Shown: piece by piece, positions 43,574 to 51,466 of the stretch | How the letters are laid out: each line of letters starts with the position of its first letter | Position numbering within the stretch: position 1 is the first letter of the stretch | Assembly (NCBI RefSeq): GCF_000981585.1 | Contig: NZ_LN831776.1 | Span: 4,881,187-4,945,186 of the forward strand | Length of the DNA: 64,000 bases | Reading direction: 5' to 3' | DNA from: Paenibacillus riograndensis SBR5 | Lineage (GTDB): Bacteria > Bacillota > Bacilli > Paenibacillales > Paenibacillaceae | Position numbers and translations under genes: made by a program | The notes under the pieces: model-generated | The model's database searches: none | What the model saw: the letters and a program-made list of their open reading frames with translations, nothing else | Told to the model about the DNA's origin: nothing

Positions 43574-43740
43574 GGTTTCCCTCCAGGATGACAGGTATTC
43601 ACATTATATCAGCGTCCGCTGCTCATGATCCAGCAGGCGTCTCCAATCGGGAGCGATGGCGCACTGTAATATTTTACAACTATTAATTCACTCATTGAGA
43701 ATGTTATGTTAACCATATATTTATATTGAGGTGATGTCAG

Positions 43741-44136
43741 ATGGCCAATGAACTCCAAGGCACCTTAAGAGACAGTTTCATGATACATATAGCCGGTGAA
43801 GGACTGCCTATTAATCACATCAAATTAGCAGTAAAACCCGGCGAAAAAAGGACTCCCGTAAACAAAATGCTAAAAAGTCTCACCCAAGCAGGATATAAGC
43901 GAATTGGAGATATACTGGACGCTCAGTATAGTAAAATTGACATTATAAATGGACTTGAGCGTAGTGAGTGTAAATTACTTATTGGACTTCTACAGCGGAT
44001 TTCAGACGATCCTAGTCTTATAATTAATTTAGAGGTATTAAGATTCTTGGAGGAAGAATATATAATGAAGGAAGAACGAAAAGGGAAAATTGAAGTGATC
44101 AAGCACCGTCTCCGTGAGATGGGGATGATCGAATAA
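43741..44136 (+). CDS. Hypothetical protein with a helix-hairpin-helix / alpha-CTD-like segment
   Basis: 131 residues, soluble and mostly helical. Residues of about 40-85 (TPVNKMLKSLTQAGYKRIG, DILDAQYSKIDIINGLER) resemble the RNA polymerase alpha C-terminal domain or another SAM-like HhH fold: L-x-x-AGY-x-x-I-x-D-I-L then G-L-x-x-S/E. The C terminus is basic (KIEVIKHRLREMGMIE). I do not know the family. GAGGTGATGTCAG precedes the ATG. It is a lone gene with a terminator at 44143. HhH folds bind DNA or protein, so a regulatory role is possible but unproven. Confidence 0.65.
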   Translation: MANELQGTLRDSFMIHIAGEGLPINHIKLAVKPGEKRTPVNKMLKSLTQAGYKRIGDILDAQYSKIDIINGLERSECKLLIGLLQRISDDPSLIINLEVLRFLEEEYIMKEERKGKIEVIKHRLREMGMIE

Positions 44137-44142
44137 CAAAAT

Positions 44143-44170
44143 GCCTTGCGGGGAATGCTGCAGGGCTTTT
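44143..44170 (+). terminator. Terminator of the HhH-like gene
   Basis: GCCTTGC (44143-44149), loop, GCAGGGC (44160-44166), then TTTT, 7 bases past the stop. Confidence 0.7.
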
Positions 44171-44316
44171 GATTTTCTAAGTCTAAAAGTCATCAACTAT
44201 GTGTTACTTCATATGCTGTTTGTATCCATTTTTGAAAATAATAAGAATAATCATCAATGTAAATCGGTTAATCTTTTCCGTACATAGTAATGAAAGAACA
44301 AACGTCCCGAAATTGT

Positions 44317-44345
44317 GAAAAGCATCTCCAAAACCGAGATGCTCT
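44317..44345 (-). terminator. Terminator of the DinB-like gene at 44400
   Basis: Minus strand AGCATCTC, 7-base loop, GAGATGCT, then TTTT-rich tract, 55 bases after the stop. Confidence 0.8.
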
Positions 44346-44399
44346 TATCTATTTCACATGGTCAATATATCAAGCGAAATATCTTTTTGTCCTCTTATT

Positions 44400-44888
44400 C
44401 TATTGCCGACTTCGCTTCCAGCTCTTCTGCAGCTTGCGGATCAATACGATCTGCCCGATATGGTAAGCATTGTGGGTGGTCACATTCCCGACGATTTCCC
44501 ACCACTGGCTGCCGGGGAATTCGCGTATATCTTCTGCCAGCTGTGCTTCGGTTAACAGGCTCTGCCAATCCAACAGCACCGCCAGCAACCGGGTTTGAAG
44601 CTGCTGAAATGAAAGATCCGGGGGAACCGCAAACGTATGGTCGTTGCTCTCTACAGAAGGGACAGCTTGAACACTGGCCTCCCGGTACCGGGTCTGCCAG
44701 GTCTGATTCCAGTACAGCAGATGCTGGACCAGCTCGGCAATGCTATTGCTGTCTTCATCCGCCTTCCATGCAGCCTCTTCTTCACTTAAACCCTGCACGG
44801 ATGCTGTGAAGGTCACATACCAGCTGGGGTCATTTGCGTTCGCGAGCAACTGGTTGCTCAATACTTCCTTGGCTTGAACCAATCCCAT
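44400..44888 (-). CDS. DinB-family protein
   Basis: 162 residues, the usual family length. The metal-binding His residues occur in VQHLLYWNQ (about 55-63) and HNAYHIGQIV (about 138-147), in helices two and four of the DinB four-helix bundle. The polar C terminus KLQKSWKRSRQ is basic. Members include thiol S-transferases and DNA-damage-induced proteins, and the substrate here is not known. It is a lone gene with its own terminator. In contrast to the remnant at 4303, it looks complete. Confidence 0.87.
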   Translation of the reverse strand: MGLVQAKEVLSNQLLANANDPSWYVTFTASVQGLSEEEAAWKADEDSNSIAELVQHLLYWNQTWQTRYREASVQAVPSVESNDHTFAVPPDLSFQQLQTRLLAVLLDWQSLLTEAQLAEDIREFPGSQWWEIVGNVTTHNAYHIGQIVLIRKLQKSWKRSRQ

Positions 44889-44990
44889 AACACCTCACTC
44901 TTGCTGTTGATGAATACAACCTAACCATACCATACTGAGCTTGAGGGCTGGGGCCAAAGATTGTTTTTAGTTAAAAAATACCGCCAGTGG

Positions 44991-45881
44991 TTAGATACCT
45001 GAATTCAGGCCTGAAGCTTGAACAGGTATCCAAATTTCACTTCTGTACGTGGGCGAGGCCGTGTCCTGGCTCTCATTCCATAACATTTCCGGCCCCTCCA
45101 CTAGCTCGTAGCTGGAAGAAGGGAACCACTCGGAGTATATCCGGCCCCAAATATTCTGGAGGGTATCCGGAAAAGGCCCGACGGCTTCAAATACAGCCCA
45201 TGTAGAAGCGGCAACCTCAAGCTGGGCATAAGGCTCCGGACCTTCCAGTGTTGTAGCAACCCCGATGTAATGATCCAGCTCCCCTTTTTCTTCCATACGG
45301 CCCTCGGAGAAATTGACCGATGCGCTGATGATCCCCGCCGGATCGGTATTCGACAGCTGCTTCAGCTCGGTGATCATCTGCAGGTTCAGGCTTTGCGCCA
45401 TGGCGGCAATCTCCGGGTTCACACCGCTGAATTGAATGGGAACCCTTTTCTTCAGCCCGACAATACGAAACGCCTTTTTTTCCTCGATACGGTAATTCAT
45501 TTCACTGCCTCCTCTGATGGTCAACTGAAAAGTCATCCGGGGGAAGGACTTCAGAGAGGGACTGCCCGCCCGCGCTTCAGAGGGAGTCACTCCATGAAAA
45601 AGCTGGAACGCCTTCGTGAACGCATCCGGTGAACTGTATCCGACATGCACCGCCACGTCGATGATCCGCAGCTGGCTTTGTTGCAGCTCGAATGCGGCAA
45701 TCGTAAGGCGTCTGCGGCGGATATACTCCGAGAGCGGCACCCCGGCAAGGAATGAAAACATCCGCTTGAAATGATATTCGGAGCATAATGCCCGCCTTGT
45801 CACCTCTTTAAAATCAATCTCTTCTGTGAGATGATCTTCAATGTAGGATAATGCATCGTTCATGTTTTCAAGTACGTTCAT
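44991..45881 (-). CDS. AraC-family regulator with GyrI-like effector domain
   Basis: 296 residues. The N-terminal AraC double HTH is at about 8-110 ([43 protein letters not shown]). From about 130 a GyrI-like/SOUL-type small-molecule domain follows ([58 protein letters not shown]). The layout resembles Rob, SoxS-family and BmrR-type multidrug sensors. It probably controls a drug or stress response. It is on the opposite strand to the LysE-type exporter at 46051, which could be its target. Confidence 0.9.
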   Translation of the reverse strand: MNVLENMNDALSYIEDHLTEEIDFKEVTRRALCSEYHFKRMFSFLAGVPLSEYIRRRRLTIAAFELQQSQLRIIDVAVHVGYSSPDAFTKAFQLFHGVTPSEARAGSPSLKSFPRMTFQLTIRGGSEMNYRIEEKKAFRIVGLKKRVPIQFSGVNPEIAAMAQSLNLQMITELKQLSNTDPAGIISASVNFSEGRMEEKGELDHYIGVATTLEGPEPYAQLEVAASTWAVFEAVGPFPDTLQNIWGRIYSEWFPSSSYELVEGPEMLWNESQDTASPTYRSEIWIPVQASGLNSGI

Positions 45882-46050
45882 GCTGTTGAATCCTCCCCTC
45901 GAACCTAGAATAACAGCCTTTCAGGACCCGGTTCCGACAGTTCGTGCACAGATTTGACGGGTGCTTCCTTTATTGGACGCTGCAATAATATACTATAGCC
46001 ATTCCGCAACAGGGTGTATATTCATGTGACTACTTGTATAGGGGGTCATT

Positions 46051-46632
46051 ATGAACATCGCATCCTTCATTATTTACTGTATTGTGGTCACATTCACACC
46101 CGGGCCTACCAATATTGTTATTTTATCATCTGTGCAGCATCACGGTGCCAAAAAAACCATGGAATACGTCTGGGGAGCAACGATCGCCTTTGGTATGCTG
46201 CTTGCCGCTTCTGCCCTGCTTAATCATGTGCTTGCCGGCATAATTCCGGATATACTGGTCATCATGCAGATTGCCGGCAGTCTATATATGCTCTACCTGG
46301 CCTATCAAATCTATCGGATGGGGCGTGCGGAAGCCGCACCGGTGCAGACCGCCAATTTTGCCTCAGGCCTGCTTATGCAGCTAATCAACCCGAAGGTGCT
46401 GCTGTTCACCTTAACCGTTATTCCCAGCTATGTCCTGCCTTATTATCCTTCGGCTTCGGCTTCGTTTCTGTTTGTGCTGATGATTACGGTCATCGGATTT
46501 CTGGCGTTTGTAACCTGGGTGGTGTGCGGCGCTGTCTTCAAAAATTTGCTGCAGCAGCATCACCGGTTGTTCAATACCCTGATGGCACTGTTTCTCGTGT
46601 ATTCCGCAGTGATGGTGTCAGGGATTCTATAA
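46051..46632 (+). CDS. LysE/RhtB-family exporter
   Basis: 193 residues with six membrane spans and the LysE motif VVTFTPGPTNIVILSS near the start (residues 12-27). The usual Gly-Pro-Asn turn is present as PGPTN. These proteins export amino acids or related small molecules by proton exchange. It lies between an AraC/GyrI-type regulator (divergent) and a second AraC-type gene 19 bases downstream, which suggests local control. GGGGGTC precedes the ATG by a few bases. Confidence 0.9.
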   Translation: MNIASFIIYCIVVTFTPGPTNIVILSSVQHHGAKKTMEYVWGATIAFGMLLAASALLNHVLAGIIPDILVIMQIAGSLYMLYLAYQIYRMGRAEAAPVQTANFASGLLMQLINPKVLLFTLTVIPSYVLPYYPSASASFLFVLMITVIGFLAFVTWVVCGAVFKNLLQQHHRLFNTLMALFLVYSAVMVSGIL

Positions 46633-46651
46633 AGCCTTGGAGGTGAGTTCC

Positions 46652-47425
46652 GTGGAGAAATTCAACTATGCCAAATCGGCAGATATCCTGTCCTTGTCAG
46701 CAAGCTTTACCGATTTCACTTACAAAAAGCATTGCCATGAGGAGTATGCCGTCGGGGTAACCCTGCGCGGGATTCAGCAGTATAACCTGGAGGGCAGCTT
46801 TCAGGCTTCCCATAAAAATGGCGTCATGCTGTTCAACCGTGAACAGTACCATGACGGCAGCTCCTATGACAGGGAGGGCATTGATTATGTAATGCTGTAC
46901 ATCAAACCGGACCTGTTCGCTGAGATTCTCGGGGGTCAGGAATTGCGCTTCACCTCCCCTATTGTCTACGATGCTGATTTAGCTTCCTGCATCCTAAGCT
47001 TGAACCAATCGATCCGCAACGGCACAGATGAGGCTTGGTCCAGTGAGCTGTTGTTCAGGCTGGGAGGCCTTTTGTCGGAAACGGAGATCGCCGCACCGAG
47101 GAGGAAGAACAATGCTTTTGTGCAAAAAGCGAAAGAAATGATGAACTCCCACATAGATCAAGTGCTGAAGCTCGATGACCTGTGTCAAGAATTTGGCCTG
47201 TCCAAATATCAGTTTATCCGTGAGTTCAAAAGCCATGCCGGCATCTCCCCTTATCAATTTTTTCTGAACTGCAAGGTGGAGCGTGCCAAACAGGCTATTG
47301 AACGTTCAAGAGATATCTATGCAGCTGTGGCGGATTACGGCTTTGCCGATCTGACCCATCTCAACCGTCATTTCAAAAGCATGTTCGGAATCACGGCTTA
47401 TGAATATATGTCGCAGCTTAGTTAG
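46652..47425 (+). CDS. AraC-family regulator
   Basis: About 258 residues. N-terminal AraC-type cupin (YKKHCHEEYAVGVTLRGIQQYNLEG, LFNREQYHDGSSYDREG), C-terminal HTH pair (LKLDDLCQEFGLSKYQFIREFKSHAG, IYAAVADYGFADLTHLNRHFKSMFG). GGAGGTG eight bases before the GTG at 46652 marks the start; TTG at 46637 would overlap that ribosome site. It follows the LysE-type exporter by 19 bases and so is probably in the same operon. Such pairs commonly control amino-acid export. The end lies near the duplicated tail of the convergent lipoprotein gene. Confidence 0.9.
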   Translation: MEKFNYAKSADILSLSASFTDFTYKKHCHEEYAVGVTLRGIQQYNLEGSFQASHKNGVMLFNREQYHDGSSYDREGIDYVMLYIKPDLFAEILGGQELRFTSPIVYDADLASCILSLNQSIRNGTDEAWSSELLFRLGGLLSETEIAAPRRKNNAFVQKAKEMMNSHIDQVLKLDDLCQEFGLSKYQFIREFKSHAGISPYQFFLNCKVERAKQAIERSRDIYAAVADYGFADLTHLNRHFKSMFGITAYEYMSQLS

Positions 47426-47451
47426 CCCTCTTGTTACCCGGCTACCCAAGC

Positions 47452-47515
47452 CCTACTTCCGTGGGTTTACAGGCATCAACTCACCTACTTCCGTGGGTTT
47501 ACAGGCATCAACTCA
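47452..47515. repeat. Tandem 32-bp duplication that copies the lipoprotein gene's stop codon
   Basis: Two identical 32-bp units lie at 47452-47483 and 47484-47515. On the minus strand each reads TGAGTTGATGCCTGTAAACC and continues to a TAG. The stop of the lipoprotein gene (47485) is in the first copy read, and a second copy lies just beyond it, so the last 10 codons plus the stop are duplicated. Confidence 0.8.
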
Positions 47516-47964
47516 ATTTCTTCCGTACCACCATCCCATTCCACGTGCATGTTCACCACAGAATTCTGGTCGGCAATGGACCCGTTCCCCCCGGAGGAAC
47601 CGAGATTATATATAGGGGATGGCGACTGGGCATCAGACAGAGTCCCACTCCCGTTATGACCGCCTTCTGTAGTATACTTATATTTCATTTCACCTGAGGG
47701 GCCAGGCTCTTTGCCAATATATTTCAAAAACAATCGTGTGACATGGTTATCATTGTCATTCTTCAGTTGATACACATAATAGGCGGACGCCCAGTTATCG
47801 GTATGCCCTTTATATTCATAAATAAAATTCAGATCCTTGATACTCTTGATACTTGTAATATCCTGCTTCTCGATCCCGTCATAAATAGAGGCCTTACCAC
47901 TGCAGCCACTGATCCACAATGCAGTGCACAAGAGCAGAAGGCCAATGATCCGCTTCATATTCAT
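47485..47964 (-). CDS. Small putative lipoprotein
   Basis: 159 residues. The start MNMKRIIGLLLLCTALWISGC ends in a lipobox with Cys. The mature part is short and beta-rich, with Asn/Gly-rich segments (GGHNGSGTLSDAQSPSPI, GSSGGNGSIADQNSVVN) and no domain I know. ATG at 47964 follows AAGGAG by five bases. It ends inside a tandem 32-bp duplication. Function unknown; the promoter region borders a terminator at 48024. Confidence 0.75.
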   Translation of the reverse strand: MNMKRIIGLLLLCTALWISGCSGKASIYDGIEKQDITSIKSIKDLNFIYEYKGHTDNWASAYYVYQLKNDNDNHVTRLFLKYIGKEPGPSGEMKYKYTTEGGHNGSGTLSDAQSPSPIYNLGSSGGNGSIADQNSVVNMHVEWDGGTEEIELMPVNPRK

Positions 47965-48023
47965 CACCGCTCCTTAAGGATTAAGTCCGTTAAGTGTACC
48001 ATATTATGGATAGGGAGATACAG

Positions 48024-48078
48024 AAAAAAAGCCTGCAGATTTGAACCCTAAGCGGGTACGGTCTACAGGCATTTTTTT
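48024..48078. terminator. Bidirectional terminator with GCCTGCAGA / TCTACAGGC stem
   Basis: A-run, stem of GCCTGCAGA (48031-48039) with TCTACAGGC (48062-48070) over a long loop, and T-run. It ends the minus-strand lipoprotein gene at 48116 and works in both directions. Confidence 0.7.
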
Positions 48079-48115
48079 ATGAAGATAAAATGATAGCTGT
48101 TGTTCAGAACCAGGA

Positions 48116-48676
48116 TTATTTAACGGCTGTTTCGCCGGTTACTTTACCTTCGAGGACAGCACTTGTTTTCAGATCATCGCTCTTAAAGTAGAGGTTGCCG
48201 TCGATTGTTGCGGTTTTGTCGAGCGTAAAGCCTTTGGCTTCTACATAAACGTCACCTTTGATTGTTCCGCCCTGCACTTTGAAGTTTTCACTCTGAACAG
48301 TCACCTTAGGGGCAGTCAGTGTGTAGCTGGCAGTGATTTTGTGATCTGCATCCTGAGCATACAGAGCCAGTTTGCGGTAGATGGCATTCTCTGCTTTGCC
48401 TTTGTCATGGAATTCTCCGGCAACAACCACATCGGTGTCTACAGTCAGATCATTCAGAATCGCTACAATCCAGTTGCCTTCAGCACTTACTGCTTTGGTA
48501 AAAGCATCCGCTTGGTTTACGATGGACGCTGTGCTTTGTGCATCTGTAGTTTCAGCCGCCGCACTTGCAGACGGAGCTGCGCTTGCCGCTTCATTGGCTT
48601 TATCATTATTATTTCCACAACCCGACAGCAACGCTGCCGCCACACCTGCAACAATCAATCCTTTTACTAGCTTCAC
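48116..48676 (-). CDS. Bactofilin-like or polymer-forming lipoprotein
   Basis: 186 residues. Lipobox LLSGCGNNN with Cys20. A low-complexity Ala/Ser linker (AASAAPSASAAAETT) follows. The remaining part shows short hydrophobic beta-repeats with a period near 20 (KVTVQSENFKVQGGTIKGDVYVEAKGFTLDKTATIDGNLYF), which suggests a right-handed beta-helix like bactofilin. I infer a surface-anchored structural role. The start is preceded by GGGGGAATTG. It has a shared terminator at 48024. Confidence 0.72.
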   Translation of the reverse strand: MKLVKGLIVAGVAAALLSGCGNNNDKANEAASAAPSASAAAETTDAQSTASIVNQADAFTKAVSAEGNWIVAILNDLTVDTDVVVAGEFHDKGKAENAIYRKLALYAQDADHKITASYTLTAPKVTVQSENFKVQGGTIKGDVYVEAKGFTLDKTATIDGNLYFKSDDLKTSAVLEGKVTGETAVK

Positions 48677-48880
48677 AACAATTCCCCCTGTTTTTTGGTA
48701 TATTCATATTATATATTAAAATTTTAATAATAACAACGTGATAAATTTCACAAATTTGTGTCTATCATTTTTTTATTATGCAAATTCAATATATTTGGCA
48801 GTGAAGTCGCTTTTATGCAAAATTATGTAATTGTAGTCAGCGAATGATCCTATTCATCTAAACGGAACACTTATCTCAGG

Positions 48881-49579
48881 TTAAGCCATTTCATCCACCC
48901 GGACACATTTCAGGTTTCTGGTCTTCAGCTGGTTCAGTACTTCCTCCAGAGCCTGGAGCATATAATGAGGAGCATTTCCGTCCGCCCCCAGCGTATCTCC
49001 GCTGTCATGCAGCACAATAATAGACCCGTCCCGGATACGGTTCAACAGTGTTGAGCGCAGGGAGGTCTGACATTTCTTCCGGCTCCAGTCATGTGCCATC
49101 AGCGACCACAGCACAATCCGGTACTGCTTCAGGCGAAAGAAGTCGAACATATTGATCAATCCCCAAGGCGGACGGTAATAATCAGGCCGGGTTCCGATGA
49201 TTGACTCCACAATATCTGCAGTCCGCTTCAGATGCCCCCTACGGATGGTGCCGGGCAGCATGAGCCAGTTGGAGGTATGTATATAATTATGAATGCCAAT
49301 TTGATGGCCTTCCCGGTCCATTCTCTTGATCAGCTCAGGATACCGTTCCGCTTGCGAACCAAGTACGAAAAATGTGGCTTTTACTTTATGCTGTGCCAGA
49401 AGATCCAGCAATCTGGGGGTGTATTCCGGATGCGGCCCATCATCAAAGGTGAAAGCCACCTCCTTGGGAGACGTCCCCCGGCGCATGACGCCATACCCCG
49501 CCAGCCGTGTTAAAAGACTGGGGAGTAACATGTATAAGATAAAGATGCTGATGATTCCAATAGTCAGGTGTGAGAGCAT
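48881..49579 (-). CDS. Polysaccharide deacetylase (NodB-like)
   Basis: 232 residues. One N-terminal membrane anchor (IGIISIFILYMLLP). The catalytic domain has TFDDGPHPEY (Asp46-Asp47), GIHNYIHTSNW (His97, His101) and LRPPWG-like RPPWGL and SIIVLHDSG motifs. It removes acetyl groups from peptidoglycan or another polysaccharide on the outside of the membrane. It lies 26 bases downstream of the YkoP-like gene, so they form an operon. It has the length of YheN/PdaA-type enzymes, though the exact polymer cannot be told. Confidence 0.92.
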   Translation of the reverse strand: MLSHLTIGIISIFILYMLLPSLLTRLAGYGVMRRGTSPKEVAFTFDDGPHPEYTPRLLDLLAQHKVKATFFVLGSQAERYPELIKRMDREGHQIGIHNYIHTSNWLMLPGTIRRGHLKRTADIVESIIGTRPDYYRPPWGLINMFDFFRLKQYRIVLWSLMAHDWSRKKCQTSLRSTLLNRIRDGSIIVLHDSGDTLGADGNAPHYMLQALEEVLNQLKTRNLKCVRVDEMA

Positions 49580-49605
49580 AGTTCCTCCTTATAGCGGATA
49601 TGTAT

Positions 49606-50208
49606 TTATCCCGGCAGCTTCTGTCCGGGGGAAAAACGGTCTTTCAGCGAAGCGCGCGAATGGATCAGCAGCATCGGGACGAGTTGATCGGTGCGTTGGC
49701 CGATTCTGTTCTTCCCCTCCGGGTGCAATGCTGACAACAGCAGGCGGAGATAGATCGTGGTCATCCGTCTGAACAATCCCGGCTGCATCGCCTGCTGCTC
49801 AAAGCCCAGACCATGCGTGATTCCCCGGTGCAGCAGCGTAATCCCCATGAGCGCCTTGACCTGCTTGAACTCTGACTGCGATTCGAAGGCTTCATTGATC
49901 TGGCGCATGGATTGCCGCAGCATTCTTGCCGTGCGCAGTGCAGCCCGGTCCGAACCTTCGGACTTTATCAGCTTCAGAATACTTCCGTTATCAAGGTGCA
50001 GCTCTCCTACCCATTCCCCGTCATGAATCACTGTAGAGTCCTGGCATATGATAGCCTTCCCTCTGTGTTTTTTGAGCATTACGCTGCAAATCCCAAAACG
50101 GGAGGTACCGGCTCCGCGAAAATGTGAGCCCAGCGCAAACACCTTTTCCCAGGCCATCCAGAGGGACTGCACCATACTTTTACCAATTTTTAGTTCCACT
50201 TCATTCAT
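49606..50208 (-). CDS. YkoP-like conserved protein
   Basis: 200 residues, no signal peptide. It shows the pattern I recall for YkoP-type proteins next to polysaccharide deacetylases: LWMAWEKVFALGSHF, RGKAIICQDSTVIHDGEWVGELHLDN and LIHSRASLKDRF. The function is unknown, but repeated linkage with deacetylases suggests a role in envelope carbohydrate modification. ATG at 50208 is preceded by AGGAAGG. It is the upstream gene of a two-gene operon with the deacetylase at 49579. The symbol is not given because orthology with B. subtilis ykoP is not proven here. Confidence 0.75.
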   Translation of the reverse strand: MNEVELKIGKSMVQSLWMAWEKVFALGSHFRGAGTSRFGICSVMLKKHRGKAIICQDSTVIHDGEWVGELHLDNGSILKLIKSEGSDRAALRTARMLRQSMRQINEAFESQSEFKQVKALMGITLLHRGITHGLGFEQQAMQPGLFRRMTTIYLRLLLSALHPEGKNRIGQRTDQLVPMLLIHSRASLKDRFSPGQKLPG

Positions 50209-50308
50209 CCTTCCTCTAACAACTAATGTAATTCACTTTTAATATTTACCTCTCCTCTGTTTGACGCTTACGGATGATTATTCACTGCCTGAAAATTAAA
50301 AAATGAAA

Positions 50309-51226
50309 TTAAGCAATGCCTCCCCACCCCATCAATTCCACAAAATGATCTTCCAGCGAATGATTTTTTTTACTCAAGCTTTCCAGTTCCACATCCGCTT
50401 CTGTCAGGGCTTTATTCAGTTCAAGCTGCTGTACGGCATCGTAAATGCGGATCGTCCGGGGGTTCAGCATCTTGAAGTTGGTGAGGCCCAGCTTGTGCTC
50501 CAGCACATACAGCGCTTTGCCGCTCTCTCCGGTAATCAGCTCGATGTATGGCGTGTTCCGGCTGCGGATCACATCCATCGCCACTTCCTCCAGCAAAATT
50601 CCCTCAAAGATCACGCCGATGGTGTCGGCAACCTGTTCAACCTCCCCCAGAATGTGGCTGGAGATCAGCAGTGTCATTCCATATTCCCGGCTCAGCATGC
50701 GGAATACTTCACGCATTTCCTTGATGCCCATGGGGTCCAGCCCGTTGATCGGCTCATCCAGAATGAGCAGCTCCGGCTTGGTCATTAGCGCCCGGGCAAT
50801 GCCCAGCCGCTGCTTCATCCCCAGGGAGAATTGCTTGACCGGCTTTTTGTCCACATCCTTCAGCTTGACCAGCTCCAGCGCTTCTTCCATGGCCTTCACA
50901 TTGTAGTGCCCCATATACTCCCCGTGCAGCTGGAGATTTTCTCTCGCCGTCAGCTTGTCGTAGAACACCGGATTTTCAATAATACAGCCCATGCGCTTCA
51001 GCAATTCATAGGAATGGTCTGTCATGCTCACTCCAAAAAATTCGATAAACCCCTCTGTCGGCTTCACCAGATTGGTGATCATTTTCATTACCGTGGTTTT
51101 ACCCGCCCCGTTCGGTCCCAGGAACCCGTAAATTTCGCCTTGCTTAATATTCATGTTCACGCCGCTAACAACCTCTTTGCCTTGATACTCCTTGGTTAGC
51201 TCCCATGTCCGCAATATGGTTGTCAT
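50309..51226 (-). CDS. Orphan ABC transporter ATPase, BcrA-like
   Basis: 305 residues. Walker A GPNGAGKTT (37-45), signature FSLGMKQRL, Walker B LLILDEPINGLD, and a C-terminal extension of about 80 residues with a BcrA/DrrA-like pattern (TGESGKALYVLEHKLGL). Partner permeases usually follow at once, but here the next gene downstream is a YkoP-like protein on the same strand after 100 bases and no membrane protein. Either the permease is elsewhere or has been lost. Upstream is a possible gene fragment, then the group II intron, so the local DNA has been disturbed. Confidence 0.88.
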   Translation of the reverse strand: MTTILRTWELTKEYQGKEVVSGVNMNIKQGEIYGFLGPNGAGKTTVMKMITNLVKPTEGFIEFFGVSMTDHSYELLKRMGCIIENPVFYDKLTARENLQLHGEYMGHYNVKAMEEALELVKLKDVDKKPVKQFSLGMKQRLGIARALMTKPELLILDEPINGLDPMGIKEMREVFRMLSREYGMTLLISSHILGEVEQVADTIGVIFEGILLEEVAMDVIRSRNTPYIELITGESGKALYVLEHKLGLTNFKMLNPRTIRIYDAVQQLELNKALTEADVELESLSKKNHSLEDHFVELMGWGGIA

Positions 51227-51301
51227 TCCCGCTATCCCCTTTGGCTTCTTCGTTTGTCTTCCTGGCTCTTATTGTACACAGCAGAATTTTCTTTTTTATT
51301 A

Positions 51302-51421
51302 CCTGAACCTTACATAATTCTTAAGCTGCAGACTGATGCCGTAGAGAGTTTCATCGATTCCATGCTTGAAGCCAAGATGAAGGAACGGAAGGACGCCTCC
51401 AGATTCCAGAGTCCATCATAG
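51302..51421 (+). pseudogene. Possible coding remnant on the plus strand
   Basis: A short open stretch with protein-like composition (DAVESFIDSMLEAKMKER, DASRFQSPS) ends in TAG at 51419-51421. It has no start signal, and the group II intron begins about 45 bases further on. It may be the C-terminal part of a lost gene. I could not identify it. Confidence 0.25.
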
Positions 51422-51466
51422 GGATTGGCTGGCTGCTGCCCACATTTTTTTACTTTGCCAAATTTC

